Source: Promicromonospora sp. AC04
GTDB taxonomy: Bacteria > Actinomycetota > Actinomycetes > Actinomycetales > Cellulomonadaceae
Length of the DNA: 64,000 bases
Assembly (NCBI RefSeq): GCF_003058225.1
Contig: NZ_QBUG01000002.1
Location: forward strand, 310,001-374,000
Reading direction: 5' to 3'
Below, in pieces: positions 42,601-49,456 of the stretch; the stretch's first letter is position 1, and the number at the start of each line of letters is the position of its first letter. A program made the translations under genes and the position numbers. The notes below the pieces were generated by a model. That model searched no databases, was not told the DNA's origin, and was given only the letters and a program-made list of their open reading frames with translations.

Positions 42601-43447
42601 GTGGACGGCGGGCAACCAGCTCGTCGCACCCGCACAGGGCGAGCGGACCGACTGGGTCACCGCCGACGTCCCCTGGACGCAGAGCGCGTACATCTCGGGC
42701 GAGATGGGGCAGTCGTCGATCGACGTGCTCCGGTACGGGGCCCGCACGACCAGCGACGTGACGTGGTTCGGGCCGGTCCTGCGCCCGCGGATGGGGCTGG
42801 GCTCCCAGCCGATCCGCTACCTGGACCAGATGTACGTGCCGGTGCCGGGCTGGGGCGACTCGGGCAGCGGGCACGTCGGCAGCACCGGCGGCGGGAACTT
42901 CGACGTCCGTAACCGGGCGACGCTCTACCAGGGCGACACCGAGCTCCTGTGGGGCAACGCCGAGTTCCTGCCGGTGAACGCCGGGCTGCCCGCCGAGCGC
43001 CTGCCGTACCGTGTGGTGGCCGACAACGACCGCGCCGACTGGGCGGGGCCGTACTCGACGCACACGCACACCGAGTGGGACTTCACGTCGGAGGCGAGCG
43101 GGCCGGACGCCGTCGAGCCGCTGCCGCTGATCCAGCTCGACTACGGCGTGGACACCGACCTGGCGGGACGTGCGTCGCGCACGGCCAGGCTCACGGTGAC
43201 GCCGTCGCACCTGCCCGGCATCGAGGCCCGGGTCGGGCGGCCCGCGGTCGAGGTGTCGTACGACGACGGCGCCACGTGGCGGCGGCTCGACCTGACGCGG
43301 GACCGACAGTCGCACGGGCCGGACGCCTGGTCGGCCCGGCTTTCGGCGCCGCGGGGCGCGCAGTTCGCGACCCTGCGGACCGTCGTCGAGGACGCCGACG
43401 GCAACCGGGTGTCGCAGACGCTGACCAGGGCGTTCGGGCTGCGCTGA
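39683..43447 (+). CDS. Secreted subtilisin-like (S8) serine protease, 1254 residues
   Basis: A signal peptide (about 1-30, with VAAALTVGAASASAAA) sends it outside. A propeptide-like region (about 45-230) precedes the S8 catalytic domain: Asp in VAVLDTGIDPTHPD (about 247-260), His in GHGTHVAS (about 282-289) and Ser in GTSMATPHVAG (about 452-462). About 750 residues follow, probably beta-rich domains for binding or stability, with no recognised repeat or anchor. All three catalytic residues are present. The GTG at 39683 has GAAAGGGA upstream. It is monocistronic and closed by a strong hairpin. Likely a nutrient-scavenging exoprotease. Confidence 0.95.
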   Translation: MFNFSTRARALVAAGVAAALTVGAASASAAAPASPGGPVPPGGTATALPPSAAGSRSVTLITGDMVTVTTAADGTTVTTVTGPGGTTSSYHRTERRGSTYVYPDAALPYVTAGTLDDRLFNVTRLLADGYDDASADTLPLIVRYTEAAARSRGTAPLDGSDVVRALPSVDGAAVAQDRSDAVTFWTALTDGGAAATARAAGDTPAFAGGIEKVWLDGPVTADLAESTAQIGAPEVWADGNTGAGVDVAVLDTGIDPTHPDLADQIAASATFVPTEDYVEDYIGHGTHVASTIAGTGAASDGLERGVAPGARLHVGKVLDSNGQGLESWIIAGMEWAARDQDARVVSMSLGGEPAGADDPMAQAVDELTAETGALFVTAAGNGGPRTISTPALADSALTVGAVDATDTLAGFSSTGPALDGGIKPEVTAPGVDVLAARSQLVRGSGMYTTMSGTSMATPHVAGTAALVAAAHPGWTAQQIKEAIVSTAVPTPAYTAYEAGSGRVDAAAAVDASVFGTASAGFGFHTFGSGPDELSKPITYTNLGDAPVELDLAVDGTVPAGFLALSSSSVTVPAHGTAAVTLTADLSLLPADADLSATVVATDDAGTVRARTLTGATREGQRQELTVTVKGDDGRPATGKLLVTSDEIFAGADLDEDGTAVLRMPVGSYSGWLSVDVEGANGPGSLGTALLSFVDVDLSQDRSVVLDARKAVQVRAEVPQDTDPAAMRLDVIRQFPNGGYTASSMFPAGEYDSLWALPTGKKVTDGLFEFGAQFRLEQPALTILEGRGGLDDLRVKRGTTPLTAGTRTLRVVEVEGLSDLALHGSAGNGHGPGLRDAAVIAHAADTDEIAALARAAADAGARLLLVVHDGDGRLAPWDESPWIPGEPAPLTVATLTSGQGAELLGSLDHRRPEVTVTSHPTTDYVYDVVHHWTGAIPARPAWTSTRRDLARVDTSFRNYRQGPAMEARFDVWHGWTAGNQLVAPAQGERTDWVTADVPWTQSAYISGEMGQSSIDVLRYGARTTSDVTWFGPVLRPRMGLGSQPIRYLDQMYVPVPGWGDSGSGHVGSTGGGNFDVRNRATLYQGDTELLWGNAEFLPVNAGLPAERLPYRVVADNDRADWAGPYSTHTHTEWDFTSEASGPDAVEPLPLIQLDYGVDTDLAGRASRTARLTVTPSHLPGIEARVGRPAVEVSYDDGATWRRLDLTRDRQSHGPDAWSARLSAPRGAQFATLRTVVEDADGNRVSQTLTRAFGLR

Positions 43448-43474
43448 CGCCTGTCCGCCACTGATCGGCTCCTC

Positions 43475-43534
43475 TTCGAGGCCGGGGTTTCTCCGCTTTC
43501 AGCCTGCTGAAAGCGGAGAAACCCCGGCCTCGAA
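43475..43534. terminator. Long hairpin after the subtilase gene
   Basis: Perfect 28-bp arms, 43475-43502 and 43507-43534, enclose a 4-base loop; pairing extends further on both sides with one unpaired base. It starts 28 bases past the stop. Confidence 0.8.
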
Positions 43535-43598
43535 AGAGTGCCCGTCCCCGGCCTGTCGCGGTCGTGGACTTTCGCCCGGTTGGTCCGGGATGCACCGC

Positions 43599-43604
43599 TA
43601 CGAT
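43599..43604 (+). promoter_or_regulatory. -10 element of a leaderless operon
   Basis: TACGAT ends 8 bases before the ATG at 43613, with no ribosome site; identical hexamer and spacing to the promoter at 18520. Confidence 0.6.
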
Positions 43605-43612
43605 CGTGCGCC

Positions 43613-44425
43613 ATGAAGCATGCCCGTACCGGCGGACCCGACATCGCGTTCCGGGTCGGCCGCCGCGTCGTCTCGGCCGTCGCCGACGACATGTCGACGA
43701 TGCAGCGCGTCGGCGCCGGCGTCGTCGCCGCCCTCGTGGCCGTCTCCCCGTTCGGGGCGTGGAACAAGGTCGAGGCGCAGGCCGACCCGATCGTGGCGGG
43801 GACGGCGATCGAGGTGGGCCCGTTCGACGTCACGGTGCTGCGGGCCGTGATGGCCGACGAGCTCGGCTACCTCGCGCCCGCGCCGGGGAACCACATGCTC
43901 GCCGTGGTGGCGGACGTCGTGAACACCAGCGACGTGCCCGAGCTGAGCGCGACGCTCGGCAGCGCAGTCCCCGCCCCCGAGGGCGTCGGCATCGTGGCGG
44001 CGGATCCGTTCGCCGGGCTCGACACGGACCTGGGCACCGACCCGGGCACGGGCACCGAGCCCGGGGCCGACGGCGGCGCCGCAACCTCCACGGACCCGGC
44101 GGCCGAACCGAGCGCCGACCCGTCCGCCGGCAGCGACGAGGCCGAGGAGCCCGAGCTGCCGTCCGCGAACATCCTGAACGTCAAGGACGCGACCAGCACC
44201 GGCGTGCTCAACCCGGGCGTGACCTACCAGATCGCGCTGATCTGGGAGCAGAGCGGCGAGTGGGAAGGCGACGAGATCCCGCTGAAGATGCTGGAGCTGT
44301 CCTGGATCGAGGAGAGCCGGCTGACGCTCGACAACGGGTACTGGCTGCCCGCGGACGTCGCCTTCGAGGGTCCGATCCGGGTCAAGGACAACCGGGGCAT
44401 GAGCACCGAGGAGGATCAGGCGTGA
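43613..44425 (+). CDS. Unknown membrane-anchored envelope protein, operon gene 1
   Basis: A 270-residue protein. One hydrophobic segment (about 32-50) follows a basic N-terminus, so it is probably anchored with its C-terminus outside. The outer part starts as a beta-rich domain (IEVGPFDVTVLRAVMADE, HMLAVVADVVNTSDVPEL), recalling DUF4352-type immunoglobulin-like folds, interrupted by an Asp/Ala/Pro/Glu-rich insert (about 138-182), then continues (ILNVKDATSTGVLNPGVTYQIALIWE). The leaderless start at 43613 is supported by TACGAT 8 bases upstream. It overlaps the next gene by four bases. I do not recognise a function. Confidence 0.8.
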   Translation: MKHARTGGPDIAFRVGRRVVSAVADDMSTMQRVGAGVVAALVAVSPFGAWNKVEAQADPIVAGTAIEVGPFDVTVLRAVMADELGYLAPAPGNHMLAVVADVVNTSDVPELSATLGSAVPAPEGVGIVAADPFAGLDTDLGTDPGTGTEPGADGGAATSTDPAAEPSADPSAGSDEAEEPELPSANILNVKDATSTGVLNPGVTYQIALIWEQSGEWEGDEIPLKMLELSWIEESRLTLDNGYWLPADVAFEGPIRVKDNRGMSTEEDQA

Positions 44426-45042
44426 GGCACGGACGGCGCCGCATCACGTGGCAGGGTTCGGCCCTGGTCGTCGGCGGGGTGGTCGCGGGCTGCGCGCTCG
44501 TCACCGCCGTGCCGCAGGAGACCGTTGTGGAGACGCCGTTCGTCGTCGAGGGCGCGGTCGGCGAGACGCTCGACCTGACCTACGCGGACCTCACGGTGAC
44601 CGACGTGCGCGTCGCCGACACCGTGGAGAGCTTCTCGGAGACCGCCGTGGCGAACGGGACGTTCGTCGTCGTGGACGTGACCTGGCGGGCCACCCAGGGC
44701 GCGACCCTGTTCGCCGGCGCAGAGATCACCGACGCCGAGGGCCGCACGTTCTGGCCCACCGACCAGGCCGAGTGCTCCAGGTCCACCAACGCCCAGCCGG
44801 GCTACGCATGGCGCATCACCTACTGCTTCGAGGTGCCGCAGGACGCGCTCGCGGGGGCGACGGTGCGGCTCGCGCGCGGCGGCCAGACCGAGGACTACGC
44901 CGAGCAGCGGCGCGACGCCGCCGGCGTCGTCGACCTGGGCATCTCCGCCCAGCAGGCGAAGGAGCTGTGGGCGGCGACCGACACGGTGCAGACGGAGGCG
45001 CCGGGCTACGCCCCGGCCAGTGCGGAAGGTAGTGCGGGATGA
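44422..45042 (+). CDS. Unknown membrane-anchored envelope protein, operon gene 2
   Basis: A 206-residue protein with a short basic N-terminus, a hydrophobic segment (about 9-30) containing GCAL, and a beta-rich outer domain. VANGTFVVVDVTWRA and ITDAEGRTFWPTDQAECSR match the DUF4352-like style of gene 1. Two Cys (AECSR and ITYCFE) may form a disulphide. The GTG at 44422 overlaps the stop of gene 1 (GTGA) and its own stop overlaps gene 3 (ATGA), so synthesis of the three is coupled. Whether VVAGC is a lipoprotein signal is unclear. Function unknown. Confidence 0.8.
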   Translation: MRHGRRRITWQGSALVVGGVVAGCALVTAVPQETVVETPFVVEGAVGETLDLTYADLTVTDVRVADTVESFSETAVANGTFVVVDVTWRATQGATLFAGAEITDAEGRTFWPTDQAECSRSTNAQPGYAWRITYCFEVPQDALAGATVRLARGGQTEDYAEQRRDAAGVVDLGISAQQAKELWAATDTVQTEAPGYAPASAEGSAG

Positions 45043-45773
45043 CGACGCTGGTGACCCCGGCCGTGCCGGGGCAGGGCCCCTACCCCGGACCGGGCGTCCC
45101 GGCGGGCGGGGCGCCGAGCCTGCGGCCGGGCCTGCTGCCCGGTTCCGTACCGCCCGACGTCCCGCGGGCCGGGCGGCCCCGGGGCTGGTGGCGGCGCAAC
45201 GCCGTCTGGCTGGTGCTGCTGCCGCTCGCGCTCGTGGTGGCCACGGGGGCGTCGTCGTTCCGGGTGTGGGCCTACTGGTGGCCGGACGGCCTGCACTACG
45301 AGTCCCAGCGGGTCGCGCTGGGCGAGACGGCGCACCTGGAGGACGAGTACTTCGACATGGGGTACGACGTGCCGGAGCGCGCGGACACCTGGGTGGTGCG
45401 CGAGCTCGACGCGACGGTGACCGGCGTCGAGCAGGTGGACGAGCTGCCCGAACCGACCTATGGCCTGCCCGTGCCGATCCCCGAGGGGTCGGTGGCGTAC
45501 GAGGTGCGGCTGCACTTCGCGGCCGAGCCGCAGACCGACCTCTCGCTGTGCCAGATCGCCCTCGTGGCCGACGACGGCACGCGGTACGGGGAGTCGTCGC
45601 CGGACGTGTTGGGCAACTCCAACCGGTGCTCCCTGCCGGACGCGGAGGGGTTCGTGAGCGAGCAGCCCGAGTGGGACGTGAGCTCGTTCGTGCTGGTGGA
45701 CCCCGACGCGACGATCACCGAGGCGCGGCTGTCGTTCGGCGGCCCGGACTACCTCACGGTCGAGCTGCCCTGA
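45039..45773 (+). CDS. Unknown membrane-anchored envelope protein, operon gene 3
   Basis: A 244-residue protein with a Pro/Gly-rich cytoplasmic tail (about 1-50), one hydrophobic helix (about 55-73) and an outer domain of about 170 residues. Features include VAYEVRLHFAAEPQ and a pair of Cys (LSLCQIA and SNRCSLP). Part of the domain follows the pattern of genes 1 and 2 (a conserved start after the helix and paired cysteines). Its end overlaps the convergent membrane-protein gene by 25 bases. No known domain is recognised. Confidence 0.78.
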   Translation: MTTLVTPAVPGQGPYPGPGVPAGGAPSLRPGLLPGSVPPDVPRAGRPRGWWRRNAVWLVLLPLALVVATGASSFRVWAYWWPDGLHYESQRVALGETAHLEDEYFDMGYDVPERADTWVVRELDATVTGVEQVDELPEPTYGLPVPIPEGSVAYEVRLHFAAEPQTDLSLCQIALVADDGTRYGESSPDVLGNSNRCSLPDAEGFVSEQPEWDVSSFVLVDPDATITEARLSFGGPDYLTVELP

Positions 45774-47095
45774 CGAGCGGGGACCGGGGCCGGGACCGCG
45801 CGGTTCCCGGCCACAGGGGTGGCGTCGTCGTCCAGCTCGCGGACCGCGAGGCCGCGCTCGACCAGCACCTCGACCGTCGCCGCGATCAGCGCGGCCGCGA
45901 GCGCCAGGGACACCACGAGCCCTGCTGCCGCCTCGAACGGGCTGAACGCGAGCCAGGCGTTGGTCTCGACGGGTCCGGTGACGGCCCGCACGAGCCAGCC
46001 GACGGCGTGCGGGGCCCGCATGACCACGAGGTAGCCGAGGCAGAAGACCAGCATGGGGCCGAGGCCGCCGTGCACGATCATCTTCAGCCCGTTCCAGAGG
46101 GCGGAGAAGCGGGCGCGCAGGTCCTCGGTGAGCGACTCCAGGAGCGACCGCAGCCCGGCGGGGATCCAGGTCATCCGGTCGAGCCAGTGGTGCTCGCTCG
46201 ACGGCGGCTCCATGAGCTTGTGCCCCAGCACCACGGCGCCGATGGCGAGCCAGGCCAGGGGCGCGACGAGGACGACGTCGAGCGACTCGAGGACGGTGAC
46301 GAAGCCGTCGGCCACGAAGGTCGCGGCGTCGTTGCCGGCCTCCCCCACGCTCTCCTGCGCCGCGCCGACGGTGCCGACGGCGGCCGCCACGAGCTCCCGG
46401 TCGGCGGCGATCTGCCAGAGCCCCAGCTCGATGGACTCGACCTGCTTGGCGACCTGGCTGGTCCAGTAGATCTCCAGGCAGCCGCCGAGCACCGCGATGC
46501 CGAGGAACTGGAGCTTGCCCTCGAGCCGGCCGAGCAACCAGCGCAGCACGAAGGCCCCGGCCACGATGGCAACGACGGTCCAGCCGGACCAGACGCCGAG
46601 GCGGGACATGAAGTCGACGCCCTCCGCGCTGAACAGGTCGTTGAACAGCTCGTCGGCCGCCGCCTCGTTGGTGAACCTCATCTGGTCGGCGTCCATGAGG
46701 CCCTCGACCTCGTAGACCACCAGGAACGGCACCAGCACGGACAGCGCGATGTCGATGAGGCGACGCTCGCGCCGCTCCGAGGGCATCATCGGGGCCCGGC
46801 GGGTGGGCAGCATGCCGGGGATCGCCGCCTGCGCCGCGCGCTCCCGGCGGCCGAGGCCGGCGCCGCCCAGGCTCGGCAGGCTGTGCCGGCAGACCCACAG
46901 CATCCCGACCACCGGCACGAGGTACCCGAGCGGGCTCAGGATCAGCAGGAGCTGCGCCACGAACGAGTTCCACTGGCTCAGCTCGACCGCGCCCCACATC
47001 GCGCCGTTCCGGACGGCGACGCCGAGCAGGCCGAGCGTCAGGAGCGCGGGCCAGTGCGCCACGAACAGGCGACCTGCGGAGACCAGGATCCTCAT
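45749..47095 (-). CDS. Unknown polytopic membrane protein
   Basis: A 448-residue protein with about eight hydrophobic segments spread from residue 5 to 420. LTLGLLGVAVRNGAMW, LILSPLGYLVPVVGML, LSVLVPFLVVYEVEGL and VVSLALAAALIAATVEVLV are clear helices. Two short amphipathic, charged stretches separate halves. The ATG at 47095 is chosen because upstream frame has no hydrophobic content. It is convergent with the three envelope-protein genes (25-base overlap), and may or may not be functionally linked to them. It has no recognised family. Confidence 0.8.
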   Translation of the reverse strand: MRILVSAGRLFVAHWPALLTLGLLGVAVRNGAMWGAVELSQWNSFVAQLLLILSPLGYLVPVVGMLWVCRHSLPSLGGAGLGRRERAAQAAIPGMLPTRRAPMMPSERRERRLIDIALSVLVPFLVVYEVEGLMDADQMRFTNEAAADELFNDLFSAEGVDFMSRLGVWSGWTVVAIVAGAFVLRWLLGRLEGKLQFLGIAVLGGCLEIYWTSQVAKQVESIELGLWQIAADRELVAAAVGTVGAAQESVGEAGNDAATFVADGFVTVLESLDVVLVAPLAWLAIGAVVLGHKLMEPPSSEHHWLDRMTWIPAGLRSLLESLTEDLRARFSALWNGLKMIVHGGLGPMLVFCLGYLVVMRAPHAVGWLVRAVTGPVETNAWLAFSPFEAAAGLVVSLALAAALIAATVEVLVERGLAVRELDDDATPVAGNRAVPAPVPARQGSSTVR

Positions 47096-47172
47096 GGCGA
47101 CACATAGTGGCCTAAAGCGGGCAGGGTGCGCCAAGCCGTGTCATTCCGGCGTACCCCTGCGTCACTGCAGAG

Positions 47173-49122
47173 TCACTCCAGCGCCGCGAACGACTCCTCG
47201 ACCAGGTCGGTGTAGGCCTCGACGCCGTCCAGGTTCGGGTGCGTGGCGTCGGCGTGCAGCAGGCCGGGGTGCTCGTCGACCAGTGTGTGCCAGTCGGCGA
47301 CCGCGACGTTCTCGCGGCCCGCGGCGACCTGGTCGAGGGTCTTGTTCGCGTCCGGCACCCAGTAGCTGATCCCGACGCTGTTGACGAGCACCACGCGGCG
47401 GTCGGGCCCGATCATGTCGAGCACGTGCCGCGCGGCGGCGGCCGAGCCCTCGAGCTGGAAGCCCGCGTTGGTGCCGAAGTTCAGCAGCACCGTCTGGCGC
47501 AGGCGGCCCTCGCGCTTGGCCGTGCGGATCATCCGCTCGGCGTCGAGCCAGTCCGTGCTCACCACGCCCTCGACCTGGGCGCGCGGGTAGCGGGCGAGGA
47601 TCGCCGGCGCGGCGGCCGCCAGCACGGAGTCGCCGAAGGCAGAGACCTGGGCGCCCTGCCGCGCCCCGAAGGGCAGGCGGTCCGACGCCGGCCCGCCGGC
47701 GCGCGACGTCGGGGCGGCTTCGCCGGCGCCGTCGGCCGCGGGGGTCGCGGTGTTCGGTCCGGCGGCGGCCTGCGCCGCCGCCTGCCCTGCCGCGGCCTGG
47801 ACCCCGGCGGCGATGGCGAGCTCGGTCGCCGTCCGGCTCGGGGCCGACGTGACCGCCGCCCCCGTCCCGACCAGGGCGAGCACCGCTACCACCACGGCCC
47901 CCTTGGGCACGACGGCGGTGGTGCGCACCGCGGCGAGCAGCGCCCGGCCCGCGCCGCGGAACCCGAGGCGCCGCACCGGCGTCTCCACCCACCGGTAGGA
48001 CGCCGCCGCGAGCACCACGGTGAGCAGCACCGTGAGGCCGGTGCCGACACCCCACCACACGGTGCCCGGCTGCGCCCCCACGGCCGCCGTGACGATGCAG
48101 GCGACCGGCCAGTGCCACAGGTAGATCCCGTACGACCGCTCCCCCACCCAGCGCAGGACACGCGTCTCCAGCGCGGCAGTGAACCAGGTGGGCTCGGTGC
48201 GTGCCGCGTCGCACGCCAGGACCAGGGCGAGGGCCAGCAGGGACGCGGCCAGCAGCCCGAGCGGGTAGGTGAGCGGCGAGTCGCTGCGCAGCAGCACGAA
48301 CAGCGCGACCAGCCCGGCCAGCGCAAGCGGCGGCACCACGCGGGCCCGCACGCCCTGCAGCACGGGCGAGGCCTTGGCCCAGCGCAGCGTCAGAGCCGCG
48401 CCCAGCAGGAGCCCGAACGCATGGGTGTCGGTGCCGTAGTAGACGCGGGTCGGGTCCACGCCCGTGCCGTGCATCGGCATGAAAAGGAGCGTCATGGCCA
48501 GCACGGACACGAGCGCCGCGGCCGCGACCAACCGCACCCGCCAGGCCGCCGAGCGCACGGCGATCAGCACGACCACCAGCAGCACCGGCCAGGCCAGGTA
48601 GAACTGCTCCTCGATCGCGAGCGACCACAGGATGCGCAGCAGCTCCGGCTGGGACTCGTCGAAGTAGTCGGTGCCCGCCGCGATCTCGACCCAGTTGGTG
48701 CTGAACGTCAGCGCGCCCAGCAGCTGGCGCCCGATCCCGACGGTGAGGTCCGGCTCGACCAGCCGCGCCACCGGGATGCTCACGACCTGCACCAGCACGA
48801 GCGCGGGCAGGAGGCGACGCGCCCTCCGTACCCAGAACCTCGGCAGCCGGATCCAGCTCGTGCTCGCGACCTCGCGCAGCAGCAGCGTGGTGATGAGGAA
48901 CCCGCTGATCACGAAGAACACGTCGACGCCGAGAAACCCACCCGGGACCCAGGCGGGAGCGAGGTGGAACGCCACGACGGCGAGCACGGCGACCGCGCGC
49001 AGCCCGTCGAGACCCGGGATCCGTGGGCCGTGCGCGATCGCCGAACCCGGCTCCGGGACAGGGACCGGTGCTTCGGCTGCTCCGACGACCGGGGCGAGCC
49101 GGGCGTCGTCAGTCAGGACCAT
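47173..49122 (-). CDS. OatA-like acyltransferase with SGNH domain
   Basis: A 649-residue membrane enzyme. The N-terminal acyltransferase-3 domain (about 30-400, ten or more helices) shows RIPGLDGLRAVAVLAVVAFH with catalytic His, GGFLGVDVFFVISGFLIT, SLAIEEQFYLAWP and GIYLWHWP. After a Ala/Gly linker (about 440-490) comes an extracellular SGNH domain (about 500-649) with GDS (VSAFGDSVL), GTNAGF and DATHPN. This architecture O-acetylates cell-wall polymers, as OatA does with peptidoglycan. TACCGT ends 7 bases before the ATG, so it is probably leaderless. Target polymer unknown; proximity to the polysaccharide cluster is suggestive. Confidence 0.92.
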   Translation of the reverse strand: MVLTDDARLAPVVGAAEAPVPVPEPGSAIAHGPRIPGLDGLRAVAVLAVVAFHLAPAWVPGGFLGVDVFFVISGFLITTLLLREVASTSWIRLPRFWVRRARRLLPALVLVQVVSIPVARLVEPDLTVGIGRQLLGALTFSTNWVEIAAGTDYFDESQPELLRILWSLAIEEQFYLAWPVLLVVVLIAVRSAAWRVRLVAAAALVSVLAMTLLFMPMHGTGVDPTRVYYGTDTHAFGLLLGAALTLRWAKASPVLQGVRARVVPPLALAGLVALFVLLRSDSPLTYPLGLLAASLLALALVLACDAARTEPTWFTAALETRVLRWVGERSYGIYLWHWPVACIVTAAVGAQPGTVWWGVGTGLTVLLTVVLAAASYRWVETPVRRLGFRGAGRALLAAVRTTAVVPKGAVVVAVLALVGTGAAVTSAPSRTATELAIAAGVQAAAGQAAAQAAAGPNTATPAADGAGEAAPTSRAGGPASDRLPFGARQGAQVSAFGDSVLAAAAPAILARYPRAQVEGVVSTDWLDAERMIRTAKREGRLRQTVLLNFGTNAGFQLEGSAAAARHVLDMIGPDRRVVLVNSVGISYWVPDANKTLDQVAAGRENVAVADWHTLVDEHPGLLHADATHPNLDGVEAYTDLVEESFAALE

Positions 49123-49456
49123 AGGGCGGACGGTACCGAACCTCGCCGAGGCGAAGAAGCCCGAAATGTGAAGTCAGCCCCCACCGAACCGCAACTTGCC
49201 CGTCCATCGCTCCGCCTCCGGCCGCCGAACCGCAACCTGCCCGTCCATCCAGCCACCCCAGGGCGCCGAGCCGCGACGAACACGTCCATCGGCACTCGCA
49301 TAGACGCACACCTTGCGGCTCGGCCCACCAACCCACTACCAACGTGCGGTTCGGCGCCGCAAGGCTCGCGGGGTCGACGGCTAACTTGCGGCTCGGCGTC
49401 GCGGGTGGGCAGCGGTTCCCTGGACAGGTCCGGTCATTGCTCCGGGGACGGTCCCG
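49123..49456. other. Gene-free region between pcrA and the acyltransferase
   Basis: No ORF with coding character is present. It contains the repeat array at 49184-49396 and the acyltransferase promoter (TACCGT at 49130-49135, minus strand). Confidence 0.8.
49184..49396. repeat. Array of three direct and three inverted motif copies
   Basis: Three 25-bp units start at 49184, 49225 and 49266, exactly 41 bp apart; units begin CCGAACCGC or CCGAGCCGC and end CGTCCATC. Three inverted copies of the first half follow at 49312-49323, 49342-49354 and 49384-49396 (for example ACTTGCGGCTCGG). The RNA could fold into long stems. No protein-coding sense. Confidence 0.8.

Noticed and set aside
40994-43315. 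773-codon minus-strand frame opposite the subtilase
   Set aside because: Low-complexity Arg/Val/His protein; the plus strand has a signal peptide and the S8 catalytic triad.
45006-47107. Two long open frames (both strands) across the 45-47 kb region
   Set aside because: They have no hydrophobic pattern or domain. The 448-residue membrane protein and the short coupled genes explain the region.
49184-49396. CRISPR array
   Set aside because: Only three direct units, no cas genes, and the intervening 16 bases are too short for spacers.
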